A program made the position numbers and the translations under genes. A stretch of DNA of 7,407 bases from an uncultured Porphyromonas sp. (GTDB lineage: Bacteria > Bacteroidota > Bacteroidia > Bacteroidales > Porphyromonadaceae): NCBI GenBank assembly GCA_947253195.1, contig CAMXXM010000064.1:1-7407 (forward strand). The letters run 5' to 3'. Below, piece by piece: positions 1-6,547 of the stretch. Position 1 is the first letter of the stretch, and each line of letters starts with the position of its first letter. Under the pieces are notes generated by a model. The model ran no database searches. It saw only the letters and a list, made by a program, of their open reading frames with translations, and was not told where the DNA came from.

Positions 1-303
1 GATCTTATCCTTCCAGGGGAGGTTGGGGGCAAATTCGATCGAGCCATTGAAGTAATTCCCATTCGGAGCACCGATGCCGATCCCGAAGATCTTATCCATC
101 GTCAGGTCGATCTCCACTAAGTCGCGGATAGCTACCCCGAGGTCCTTGATATAGTCACGGATGTCGAGGTGCTTGCCGGTTTTGATGGAGCTGGTACGCA
201 GGATGTTGCCACGAGCGTCCACGATGCCGAAAGCGGTATTGGTCCCGCCGAGGTCGATACCGATGACGTAGGGCTTAGACTCTATAGTTGGTTTGTTTGC
301 CAT
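1..303 (-). CDS. ROK-family sugar kinase (glucokinase-like), N-terminal part only
   Basis: Translating the minus strand from ATG at 303-301 gives 101 uninterrupted codons running off the window edge. The N-terminus reads MANKPTIESKPYVIGIDLGG followed by TNTAFGIVDARG. This is the phosphate-1 (DxGGT) ATP-binding loop of the ROK/actin-like ATPase fold, at about residues 15-25. A second glycine-rich strand, GIGIGAPNG at about residues 75-83, is also typical of ROK kinases. The family phosphorylates glucose, N-acetylmannosamine, fructose or similar sugars in the cytoplasm; some members are repressors, but those carry an N-terminal helix-turn-helix, absent here. The sugar-binding ExGH motif and the zinc-binding CxCGxxGCxE motif would lie beyond the edge, so the substrate cannot be read. 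The start is well placed because the family's first beta strand follows within 15 residues. It lies 81 bases downstream of the lipoprotein stop with no TAnnTTTG promoter of its own visible, so cotranscription is plausible. Confidence 0.9.
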   Translation of the reverse strand, partial: MANKPTIESKPYVIGIDLGGTNTAFGIVDARGNILRTSSIKTGKHLDIRDYIKDLGVAIRDLVEIDLTMDKIFGIGIGAPNGNYFNGSIEFAPNLPWKDKI

Positions 304-363
304 GATTTGGTTTCCAGGTTGTAGGTGGTGAGAGATTGTCTTCCCCTCCCCGCACGGATGGTT

Positions 364-378
364 GCCCCGGCTCGGGGC
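364..378 (-). other. GC-rich stem-loop between the lipoprotein and ROK kinase genes
   Basis: The bases form a perfect 6-bp inverted repeat, GCCCCG (364-369) and CGGGGC (373-378), with a 3-base loop. It begins six bases past the lipoprotein stop codon in the transcribed direction. No run of T follows it on the minus strand, so it lacks the mark of a rho-independent terminator. It could be a weak terminator, an RNA-end stabiliser or chance in GC-rich DNA. The rest of the 304-384 spacer shows nothing recognisable. Confidence 0.3.
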
Positions 379-384
379 CGTAGG

Positions 385-984
385 TCACTTGAGGACGAAG
401 GGAGTCGGCATATTGCCCAGCTTGAGGGCGTCACGGAGGTTCAGATTGACTCGCCAGTTGTCATTTTCCCGCACGAGATTCATCGTCTGGGGGACCTCAA
501 GGGTGGGGATATCGTTCTTGGCGATGTACTGCTTGATATTCTCCTTCATCTCGTCGGGGAGGTCGGAGAGCGAGTTCATGCGCTTGCCATTCGCCATCAT
601 CTGCTGCAGGATCTCGAGGCTGATATTCTCCTTGATGATCTTGTCCATATCGGGTACCGTGAGGACGTAGGTGACGGTGGCGGTCTCGCCATTTACGATC
701 TCCTTGAAGCTACCGGCCTTGAGCACATCGCGCGTCTCCGGCACGAGGTCAAAGAGCGCCTGAGCATCCCTCGGAATGGTGTACTTGGTGATGAAGTTGT
801 CGTACGTCATCGCGGTCTGATCAGCCTCGCAGAGGAGGTTGTAGAAGGCCTGCAGGTCGCCCTTGAGCTGAGCCTCGACAGCCTCCTTGGCGACATCCTT
901 GGGGGAGGACTTACCGCAGCCGGTGAGCCCGAGAGAGAGCACCAGCGTCATGGCGATAGCCAGAATGGTATTGATACGTTTCAT
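385..984 (-). CDS. small secreted lipoprotein, possible DUF4878/NTF2-like fold
   Basis: The 199-residue product starts at ATG 984-982 and begins with a classic lipoprotein signal: basic MKR, a hydrophobic stretch at residues 4-20, and the lipobox L20-T21-G22-C23. Signal peptidase II would cut before Cys23, which is then lipidated, so the mature protein sits in the cell envelope. Residues 27-51 (SPKDVAKEAVEAQLKGDLQ, then AFYNLL) resemble the opening helix of DUF4878-type lipoproteins, in which a helix marked 'KGD' precedes an NTF2-like cone. The TATVTYVLTVPD stretch (about residues 101-112) and the C-terminal NLVRENDNWRVNLNLRDALK segment look like the strands that close such a fold. The family assignment is inference from pattern, and no catalytic residues stand out. 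The residues after the lipidated Cys (GKSSP) are not acidic, so the known Bacteroidota surface-export signal is not evident. It follows mnmA after 72 bases and has its own AT-rich leader, so it may be expressed separately from the tRNA genes. Confidence 0.85.
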   Translation of the reverse strand: MKRINTILAIAMTLVLSLGLTGCGKSSPKDVAKEAVEAQLKGDLQAFYNLLCEADQTAMTYDNFITKYTIPRDAQALFDLVPETRDVLKAGSFKEIVNGETATVTYVLTVPDMDKIIKENISLEILQQMMANGKRMNSLSDLPDEMKENIKQYIAKNDIPTLEVPQTMNLVRENDNWRVNLNLRDALKLGNMPTPFVLK

Positions 985-1056
985 ATCCGGTTTCTGATAT
1001 TATATGGGTGATATATTCCTAATCTGTGTACTAAGGTACTCCTTTTCTGATAAAAA
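985..1056 (-). promoter_or_regulatory. mnmA-lipoprotein spacer with probable promoter/leader
   Basis: This 72-base AT-rich gap between the mnmA stop and the lipoprotein start differs sharply in composition from the flanking genes. Read on the minus strand it holds TACCTTAG (1036-1029), one mismatch from the Bacteroidota -7 consensus TAnnTTTG, then an AT-rich leader with the 13-mer ACCCATATAATAT ending 12 bases before the ATG. TACCTTAG lies inside a small dyad, GTAC-CTTA-GTAC. No strong hairpin-plus-T-run terminator for mnmA is visible, so read-through from mnmA remains possible. There is no convincing ribosome binding site, as is usual in this phylum. Confidence 0.45.
997..1009 (-). repeat. 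leader 13-mer, copy 1 (before the lipoprotein)
   Basis: On the minus strand this reads ACCCATATAATAT, identical to bases 4264-4276 before metG and in the same orientation relative to the gene. Here 12 bases separate it from the ATG. Its AT-rich half resembles a sigma70-like TATAAT box, but a position this close to the start codon makes a 5' leader or transcription-start element equally likely. Confidence 0.5.
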
Positions 1057-2172
1057 TTAAGGTTTTTCCTTCGGAATCTTGTCCTGTGCGTCTCTCCGAA
1101 GCCCCTCGGCGATCACTCCGCTGCCATGGCAGAGGTGCTCCTCGGTGTCGTAGAGGGTGCAGAATTGCCCCGCTGCCACCCCCTGGATAGGCTCGTCGGC
1201 GATGACGCTGTGACTCCCGTCAGCGTGGCGACGGAGCAGACCTCGGGTGAAGTCGGGCGTGTGGCGTACCTTAAGCGTCACCTCCATCTCATCGACTCCC
1301 TTGGGCATCGGATCGCCGGAGATGAAATTCATCGCCCCCAGCCGGATCAGGTCGCTGTACTGCATCTCGGTGTCGAATCCTCGGCTGACGAAGATCGTAT
1401 TTGACTCCACATCCTTCCGGATCACGTACCAAGGACCACCACTCAGGCCAAGTCCTTTCCGCTGCCCGATGGTGTGGTACCAGAAGCCTCGGTGCTCGCC
1501 CAGCACGTGCCCTGTCTCCAGCTCCACGATCGGGCCAACCCGCTCTCCCACGTGCTCCCATAGGAAGTCATCGTAGTCGATCCTGCCGAGGAAGCAGATC
1601 CCCTGGCTGTCGTCTCTGTGGGCGGTGACCAAGTGATGCTCCTCGGCGATGGCTCGGAGCCGCTCCTTGGGGAGATCCCCGATCGGGAAGAGTGCCTTAT
1701 GGAGCTGCGGGTAAGTGATCTGGGCAAGGAAGTCGGTCTGATCCTTCACCGGATCTACCGCTGTCGTGAGGTGGTCCAGTCCGTCGATGGTCTCCTTGCG
1801 GGCATAGTGCCCCGTCGCAATATGGTCATAGGTGGAGCCGGTGTAGCTGTCGAAGGCGCCAAACTTGATCCACCTATTGCACATCATGTCCGGATTGGGC
1901 GTCAGTCCCCTCCGCACCGACTCCAGCAGGTAGCCGACCACATGGTCCCAGTACTCCCGGTGGAGATCGATCATCTCGAGTGGGAGGTCGTACTTCCTCG
2001 CCAAGATCCGGACGATCACCTCATCGTCCTCCGCCGGACAGCCGGCGTAGCCCTCCTCCTTGGCTCCTATGCGGATGTAGAAGAGATCAGGCCGTATCCC
2101 CTGCTCGAGGAGACGAACCATCGCGACGGAGCTGTCGACACCGCCGGAGAGGAGGAGGGCTGTCGAGGACAT
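1057..2172 (-). CDS. mnmA: tRNA-specific 2-thiouridylase MnmA
   Basis: This 371-residue cytoplasmic enzyme adds sulfur to C2 of wobble uridine 34 in tRNAs for Lys, Glu and Gln, using ATP to adenylate the base and a persulfide relayed from cysteine desulfurase. The PP-loop SGGVDSS is at residues 9-15. The signature TPNPDMMCNRWIKFG (91-105) carries the first catalytic Cys, C98, and DSQGICFLG (188-196) carries the second, C193, matching the E. coli Cys102/Cys199 pair. GHYAR (121-125) and HTIGQRKGLG (233-242) are further family marks. Length is close to the usual 350-380. The segment after the PP-loop (IRIGAKEEGYAGCPAEDDE) differs from the proteobacterial form, suggesting one of the divergent MnmA paralogues that Bacteroidota carry. 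The ATG at 2172 is required to keep the PP-loop and lies only two bases after the metG stop, so the two genes form an operon and are probably translationally coupled. The tail (RRDAQDKIPKEKP) is short and charged. Confidence 0.95.
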   Translation of the reverse strand: MSSTALLLSGGVDSSVAMVRLLEQGIRPDLFYIRIGAKEEGYAGCPAEDDEVIVRILARKYDLPLEMIDLHREYWDHVVGYLLESVRRGLTPNPDMMCNRWIKFGAFDSYTGSTYDHIATGHYARKETIDGLDHLTTAVDPVKDQTDFLAQITYPQLHKALFPIGDLPKERLRAIAEEHHLVTAHRDDSQGICFLGRIDYDDFLWEHVGERVGPIVELETGHVLGEHRGFWYHTIGQRKGLGLSGGPWYVIRKDVESNTIFVSRGFDTEMQYSDLIRLGAMNFISGDPMPKGVDEMEVTLKVRHTPDFTRGLLRRHADGSHSVIADEPIQGVAAGQFCTLYDTEEHLCHGSGVIAEGLRRDAQDKIPKEKP

Positions 2173-2174
2173 GC

Positions 2175-4247
2175 TTACGAGAGTCGGCTGCCTGGGCGGA
2201 CCTCCTTGGAGGTGGTCGCTACGGAGAGCGTGCCATCGGGCTCTACGGCACTCAGGATCATGCCATTGCTCTCCAGCCCCATCATCTTGCGACCGGCGAT
2301 GTTGGCGAGGAAGAGTACCTGCTTGCCTACCAGCTCCTCGGGATGCTCATAGTAGGCAGCAAGACCGGAGAGGATCTGTCGACCACCGAGACCATCATCG
2401 AGCTTAAAGCGAAGGAGTTTCTTGGACTTCGGTACCCGCTCGCACTCCAGTACGGTGGCGACGCGGATGTCGATTTTCTCAAAGTCATCGAATGGAATCT
2501 CCCCATCGATCGGGTCGACCGTCAGGTGGGCAGCTGCCTCAGCCGCCTTGGCTGCCAGAGAGGCCGCCTTGGCAGCGAGGAGCTTCTGCTTCTGCGCCTC
2601 GACCTGATCATCCTCGATCTTCTCGAAGAGCAGCTCCGCCTTACCCAGCCGGTGACCCGCCTTGAGGAGGTCTGTCTCACCGATAGCCTCCCAGTCGACC
2701 TGCTCGTCCATGGCGAGCATACGGCGGAGCTTCGCCATCGAGAAGGGGAGGAAGGGCTCGAGGAGCAGCGCACTATTGGCAGCGATCTGGAGGGCGACGT
2801 TGAGGATCGTCCCGGTGCGCTCGGGGTCTGTCTTGATCACCTTCCACGGCTCGAGGTCGGCGAGGTACTTATTGCCCAGTCGGGGCAGTTCCATGGCTGT
2901 GCGCTGAGCATCGCGGAAGTGGAAGTCCTCGATGAGTCGGGCGGTCTCCTCGCGGATCTCCCGCATCTTGGCGAGTACCTCCCTGTCCTCGTCCGTCAGC
3001 TCGGCGACAGGCACCTTCCCGTCGAAGTGCTTCTCTGTCAGCACCATCGCACGATTGACGAAGTTGCCGAGGATGGCCACCAGCTCACTGTTGTTGCGGG
3101 ACTTGAAGTCCTCCCACGTGAAGTCGTTGTCCTTAGTCTCCGGAGCGTTGGCAGTCAGCACATAGCGCAGGACATCCTGCTTGCCGGGGAAGTCCTCGAG
3201 GTACTCATTGAGCCAGACAGCCCAGTTCTTCGACGTTGAGATCTTGTCTCCCTCGAGATTGAGAAACTCATTGGAGGGCACATTGTCGGGGAGGATGAAA
3301 GAGCCCTCAGCCTTGAGCATGGCGGGGAAGACGATGCAGTGGAAGACGATATTGTCTTTCCCGATAAAGTGGATCAGCCTCGTCGAGGAGTCCTTCCACC
3401 AGGTCTCCCAGCTGTCGGGGAGTAGCTCTCGGGTATTGGAGATGTAGCCGATAGGGGCGTCAAACCAGACGTACAGCACCTTCCCTTCTGCGCCCTTGAC
3501 CGGCACGGGGATGCCCCACGAGAGGTCGCGACTTACGGCGCGAGGCTTCAGCCCCATGTCGAGCCAGCTCTTGCACTGACCGTAGACGTTGGGGCGCCAC
3601 TCCTTGTGCTCCTCGAGGATCCACTTGGAGAGCCAGTCCTGATAGTCATTGAGGGGGAGGTACCAGTGGGTCGTCGGACGCTTCACCGGGGTGGATCCGC
3701 TCAGCTTGGAGTGGGGGTTGATCAGCTCGTCCGGGCTCAGCTCAGAGCCACACTTCTCACACTGATCTCCGTAGGCCTCCTCATTGCCACAGCGGGGGCA
3801 GGTGCCGACGATGTACCGGTCGGCGAGGAACTCTCCCGCCTCCTCGTCGTAGTACTGCTCGGTCGTCTGCTCGATAAACTTTCCCTCATCATACAGCTTG
3901 CGGAAAAAGGCGGATGCAGTCTCCTCGTGGATCTTGGACGAGGTGCGGGAGTAGATGTCGAAGGAGATCCCGAAGTCCTCGAAGGACTTCTTGATGATGC
4001 TGTGGAACTGGTCCACCACCTTCTGCGGGGTGATGCCCCGCTTCTTGGCCTGGAGTGTGATCGGCACGCCGTGCTCATCGGAGCCACAGACAAAGAGCAC
4101 CTCCCGTCCGCGCAGCCTCAGGTAGCGGGCGTAGATGTCTGCCGGCACGTAAACGCCGGCGAGGTGACCGATGTGAACGGGCCCATTGGCGTAGGGCAGC
4201 GCAGCGGTGATGAGAGTTCGCTTGAAGTGACTATTATCCTGACTCAT
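2175..4247 (-). CDS. metG: methionyl-tRNA synthetase with C-terminal tRNA-binding domain
   Basis: The 690-residue product charges tRNA(Met), including the initiator, with methionine. Class I landmarks appear in order: [14 protein letters not shown] with the HIGH motif at residues 25-28; a zinc knuckle at about 149-165 (C-X2-C-X9-C-X2-C), as in E. coli MetRS; and the second ATP motif at about 334-338, which reads KISTS rather than KMSKS. The helical anticodon-binding domain spans roughly 360-545 and holds the [13 protein letters not shown] stretch. An Ala/Lys-rich linker (about 553-573) leads to a C-terminal OB-fold tRNA-binding domain (about 582-690, [18 protein letters not shown] and [16 protein letters not shown]) of the Trbp111/EMAP II type, which supports dimerisation and tRNA affinity. 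Length fits full bacterial MetRS with this appendix. The ATG at 4247 sits just before the first Rossmann strand and 32 bases below the TACCTTTG promoter element. It is the first gene of a metG-mnmA unit. I see no truncation or frameshift. Confidence 0.97.
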   Translation of the reverse strand: MSQDNSHFKRTLITAALPYANGPVHIGHLAGVYVPADIYARYLRLRGREVLFVCGSDEHGVPITLQAKKRGITPQKVVDQFHSIIKKSFEDFGISFDIYSRTSSKIHEETASAFFRKLYDEGKFIEQTTEQYYDEEAGEFLADRYIVGTCPRCGNEEAYGDQCEKCGSELSPDELINPHSKLSGSTPVKRPTTHWYLPLNDYQDWLSKWILEEHKEWRPNVYGQCKSWLDMGLKPRAVSRDLSWGIPVPVKGAEGKVLYVWFDAPIGYISNTRELLPDSWETWWKDSSTRLIHFIGKDNIVFHCIVFPAMLKAEGSFILPDNVPSNEFLNLEGDKISTSKNWAVWLNEYLEDFPGKQDVLRYVLTANAPETKDNDFTWEDFKSRNNSELVAILGNFVNRAMVLTEKHFDGKVPVAELTDEDREVLAKMREIREETARLIEDFHFRDAQRTAMELPRLGNKYLADLEPWKVIKTDPERTGTILNVALQIAANSALLLEPFLPFSMAKLRRMLAMDEQVDWEAIGETDLLKAGHRLGKAELLFEKIEDDQVEAQKQKLLAAKAASLAAKAAEAAAHLTVDPIDGEIPFDDFEKIDIRVATVLECERVPKSKKLLRFKLDDGLGGRQILSGLAAYYEHPEELVGKQVLFLANIAGRKMMGLESNGMILSAVEPDGTLSVATTSKEVRPGSRLS
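2542..2576 (-). repeat. short in-frame duplication in the MetRS linker
   Basis: Plus-strand bases 2542-2555 (GCCGCCTTGGCTGC) recur at 2563-2576 with one change (GCCGCCTTGGCAGC). The offset of 21 bases is seven codons. In the protein this gives two Ala/Lys heptads ([14 protein letters not shown]) that should form one amphipathic helix joining the anticodon-binding domain to the C-terminal OB fold. Confidence 0.6.
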
Positions 4248-4263
4248 AATCTAATGATACCTT

Positions 4264-4276
4264 ATATTATATGGGT
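4264..4276 (-). repeat. leader 13-mer, copy 2 (before metG)
   Basis: The minus strand reads ACCCATATAATAT, the same as 997-1009 before the lipoprotein. Here it begins two bases after the TACCTTTG -7 element and ends 16 bases before the metG ATG, so it would be at or just after the transcription start, in the 5' leader. Confidence 0.5.
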
Positions 4277-4278
4277 CA

Positions 4279-4286
4279 CAAAGGTA
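4279..4286 (-). promoter_or_regulatory. metG promoter, -7 element
   Basis: TACCTTTG on the minus strand is an exact fit to the Bacteroidota -7 consensus TAnnTTTG recognised by their primary sigma factor. It lies 31 bases upstream of the metG ATG, giving a leader of roughly 20-27 bases. No TTTG-like -33 element is visible at the usual spacing, which lowers confidence. Confidence 0.55.
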
Positions 4287-4327
4287 CCACTTTTCGCTGA
4301 CTGCCTTGTCGCTCTCTCGAGCGCCAT

Positions 4328-4350
4328 CCGAGCATCTTCATCAGGCTCGG
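4328..4350. other. 6-bp inverted repeat with 11-base spacer
   Basis: CCGAGC (4328-4333) and GCTCGG (4345-4350) are perfect inverted half-sites 17 bases apart start to start, about 40 bases upstream of the metG -7 element and about 90 upstream of the transketolase one. It could be an operator for a dimeric regulator. A dyad this short is expected about once by chance in a region of this size. Confidence 0.2.
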
Positions 4351-4437
4351 TATCGGTCTCCTGAGAGTTTGGGCGGACTGTAGCGGGGTATCGGGGGTGG
4401 AATAAGTCTAATGTGGGTCAAGGCGACAAAAAAGGGG

Positions 4438-4445
4438 TATATTTG
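4438..4445 (+). promoter_or_regulatory. transketolase operon promoter, -7 element
   Basis: TATATTTG matches the Bacteroidota TAnnTTTG -7 consensus exactly. A TGTG at 4412-4415 is one base from the -33 TTTG at a 22-base spacing. Transcription would start near 4450, leaving a leader of roughly 55-60 bases before the ATG at 4508. This position also argues against the in-frame TTG at 4454 as the translation start, since it would lie almost at the 5' end of the mRNA. Confidence 0.6.
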
Positions 4446-4507
4446 TCCGTAGGTTGAGACCTGCCGTAACTCCGACTATCAAACCAATACTTCAATACAC
4501 CGTAACG

Positions 4508-6544
4508 ATGAGTAGTAACTCTCTAAGCCACAAGATCGCTGACAATATCCGGATCCTTGCCCTCTCTATGGTGGAGAAGGCCTCATCCGGTCACCCCGGA
4601 GGAGCCATGGGCGGCGCCGACTTCGCCGCTGTGCTCTTCTCAGAGTATCTCCGGTGCGACCCGGAGGACCCGGCGTGGATCGCCAGGGATCGCTTTTTCC
4701 TCGACCCCGGTCACCTCTCCTCCATGCTCTATAGCGTGCTGGCGATGCAGGGCTTCTTTACCACTGAGGAGCTGCAGCGCTTCCGTCAGTGGGGCAGCCC
4801 GACACCGGGACATCCGGAGCTGGATATCAAGCGAGGGATAGAGAATGGCTCCGGCCCGCTCGGCCAGGGGCATACGATGGCGGTTGGTGCTGCCATTGCG
4901 GCAAAGAAGATGGGCACCCACTTCGATGAGGCGCTGATGCAGCAGCGTATCTACGCCTTCATCTCTGACGGAGGCATCCAGGAGGAGATCTCGCAGGGGG
5001 CCGGTCGCCTCGCCGGGCACCTGGGGCTGGATAACCTGATTATGTTTTACGACGCCAATGAGGTGCAGCTCTCCACCCGCGTCGATGAGGTGGACAGCGA
5101 GGACGTGGCGATGAAGTACCGCGCCTGGGGCTGGGAGATCTTTGACATCAATGGCAACGACCCGGAGGAGATCCGTCGCGCTCTCGATGGCGCCATAGCA
5201 GTCAAGGGCAAGCCCTCGCTCATCATCGGTCACACGCTGATGGCTAAGGGGGCGATTGATAAGGAGGGCGGTCGCTCGCTTGAGGATCAGGTGTCGACGC
5301 ACGGTCAGCCGCTCTCCAAGGCCGGTGCCGACGTCCGTCGTACCATTGCCGGTCTCGGTGGAGATCCGGACGATCCCTTCGTCATCTTCCCGGAGGTGCA
5401 GGAGTGCTTCGCCAAGCGGCGTGAGGCGCTCATTGAGGAGAAGAAGGAGTGGCAGGTACGCTTCGACAGCTGGCGTAAGGCTAAGCCGGAAGCCGCTGAG
5501 GAGCTGGAGCGGTGGCTTGACCCTGAGGTGAAGAGCGTGGACTGGTCGCGGATCGAGCAGGCACCGGACAAGGCGACCCGCAATGCCTCGGCGACCGTCC
5601 TAGGGCATCTTGCCGAGCAGGTACCCAATATGATCGTCTCCAGCGCGGATCTCTCCAACTCCGACAAGACGGATGGTTTCCTCAAGAAAACCACAGCCAT
5701 CACGCGGGACAACTACGATGGCCAATTCATCAACATGGGCGTCTCCGAGCTGACGATGGCGGTTGTGAGCATGGGGCTGATGCTGCATGGGGGGCTGATC
5801 GCCGCCTGTGGCACCTTCTTCGTTTTCAGCGACTATATGAAGCCGGCGATCCGCCTCTGCGCGCTGATGGAGCTGCCGGTAAAGTTTGTCTGGACCCACG
5901 ATGCCTTCCGTGTCGGGGAGGATGGTCCGACGCACCAGCCGATAGAGCAGGAGGCGCAGATCCGCCTGATGGAGAAGCTGCGCAATCACTCCGGCAACAA
6001 TGCGATGCTGGTGCTCCGTCCCGCCGACGTGGAGGAGACCACTGTCGCGTGGAAGATGGCGATGGAGAATACGAAGAGCCCGACGGCGCTGATCTTCTCC
6101 CGCCAGAATATCAAGAACCTCCCCGAGAACGACTACACGAAGAGCCTCCGCGTGGAGCGGGGCGGCTACACCGTCATCGAGCGTAAGGCTCCCGAGGCGG
6201 TGCTGATCGCCTCCGGATCAGAGGTGAGTACGCTGGTCGCCGGTGCCGAGTTGCTCCGTGAGCGAGGCATTGAGGTCAATGTCGCCTCCATCCCGAGTGA
6301 GGGACTCTTCCGTCGTCAGCCAGAGGCCTATCAGGAGAGCGTGCTGCTCCCCGGCGTACCACGCTATGGCCTGACTGCCGGGCTGCCGGTCACCCTCGAG
6401 GGGATGATCTCCCGCAGTGAGGGACGGATCCACGGGATGGAGTCCTTTGGCTTCTCCGCCCCCTACACGGTGCTGGACGAGAAATTTGGCTACACGGCTG
6501 AGACGGTCTGCCGTGAGGTAATGGAGCTACTGGGAAAGAAGTAA
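4508..6544 (+). CDS. tkt: transketolase
   Basis: The 678-residue, thiamine-diphosphate-dependent cytoplasmic enzyme moves two-carbon units between ketose donors and aldose acceptors in the non-oxidative pentose phosphate pathway. The N-terminal TPP domain has SSGHPGGAMG (26-35), DPGHLSSMLY (66-75) and GPLGQGHTMAVG (116-127). The TPP/metal motif is SDGG at 153-156 (Asp154), followed 30 residues on by Asn184 in FYDANEVQLST. The pyrimidine-binding domain has INMGVSELTMA (408-418), with the cofactor-activating Glu414, and HDAFRVGEDGPTHQP (464-478). The C-terminal domain starts at about 550 with IASGSEVSTLVAGAELL. Length fits the usual 650-690. The frame stays open to a TTG at 4454, but the ATG at 4508 is preferred because the residues between match no family start and the promoter is too close. 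It heads an operon: rpiB follows after three bases. The full GDG form of the TPP motif is altered (see findings). Confidence 0.96.
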   Translation: MSSNSLSHKIADNIRILALSMVEKASSGHPGGAMGGADFAAVLFSEYLRCDPEDPAWIARDRFFLDPGHLSSMLYSVLAMQGFFTTEELQRFRQWGSPTPGHPELDIKRGIENGSGPLGQGHTMAVGAAIAAKKMGTHFDEALMQQRIYAFISDGGIQEEISQGAGRLAGHLGLDNLIMFYDANEVQLSTRVDEVDSEDVAMKYRAWGWEIFDINGNDPEEIRRALDGAIAVKGKPSLIIGHTLMAKGAIDKEGGRSLEDQVSTHGQPLSKAGADVRRTIAGLGGDPDDPFVIFPEVQECFAKRREALIEEKKEWQVRFDSWRKAKPEAAEELERWLDPEVKSVDWSRIEQAPDKATRNASATVLGHLAEQVPNMIVSSADLSNSDKTDGFLKKTTAITRDNYDGQFINMGVSELTMAVVSMGLMLHGGLIAACGTFFVFSDYMKPAIRLCALMELPVKFVWTHDAFRVGEDGPTHQPIEQEAQIRLMEKLRNHSGNNAMLVLRPADVEETTVAWKMAMENTKSPTALIFSRQNIKNLPENDYTKSLRVERGGYTVIERKAPEAVLIASGSEVSTLVAGAELLRERGIEVNVASIPSEGLFRRQPEAYQESVLLPGVPRYGLTAGLPVTLEGMISRSEGRIHGMESFGFSAPYTVLDEKFGYTAETVCREVMELLGKK

Positions 6545-6547
6545 ACT

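Larger units (their letters stand above)
4248..4507. other. divergent intergenic region between metG and transketolase
   Basis: These 260 bases have no gene I can support on either strand. Both ends hold promoter-like elements: TACCTTTG for metG on the minus strand (4286-4279) and TATATTTG for transketolase on the plus strand (4438-4445). In between are a 6-bp dyad (4328-4350) and otherwise featureless sequence. The middle is more GC-rich than the two leaders. Confidence 0.7.

Noticed and set aside
325..1011. Plus-strand open frame of 228 codons over the lipoprotein
   Set aside because: The minus-strand lipoprotein has a complete signal peptide and lipobox; this frame has none and runs through its promoter.
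1045..1075. Terminator for mnmA from the A/T-rich runs around its stop codon
   Set aside because: The only pairing is a weak AAAAA/TTTTT stem of A-T pairs that overlaps the coding end; no GC-rich stem precedes a T-run.
1980..3239. Plus-strand open frame of 419 codons across mnmA and metG
   Set aside because: It is antisense to two well-supported genes. The translation is low in recognisable motifs and rich in Arg/Ser/Leu runs, as expected from the opposite strand of GC-rich coding DNA.
3606..4364. Plus-strand open frame of 252 codons over the metG start and spacer
   Set aside because: It is antisense to the MetRS catalytic domain, crosses the metG promoter, and has no family pattern.
4454..4507. 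N-terminal extension of transketolase from TTG 4454
   Set aside because: It would start within a few bases of the predicted transcription start, adds 18 residues with no family likeness, and is displaced by a well-placed ATG at 4508.
4640..5302. Minus-strand open frames inside transketolase (4640-5302, 5305-5712, 5600-5989)
   Set aside because: They are shadows of the transketolase coding frame with no independent motifs or promoters.
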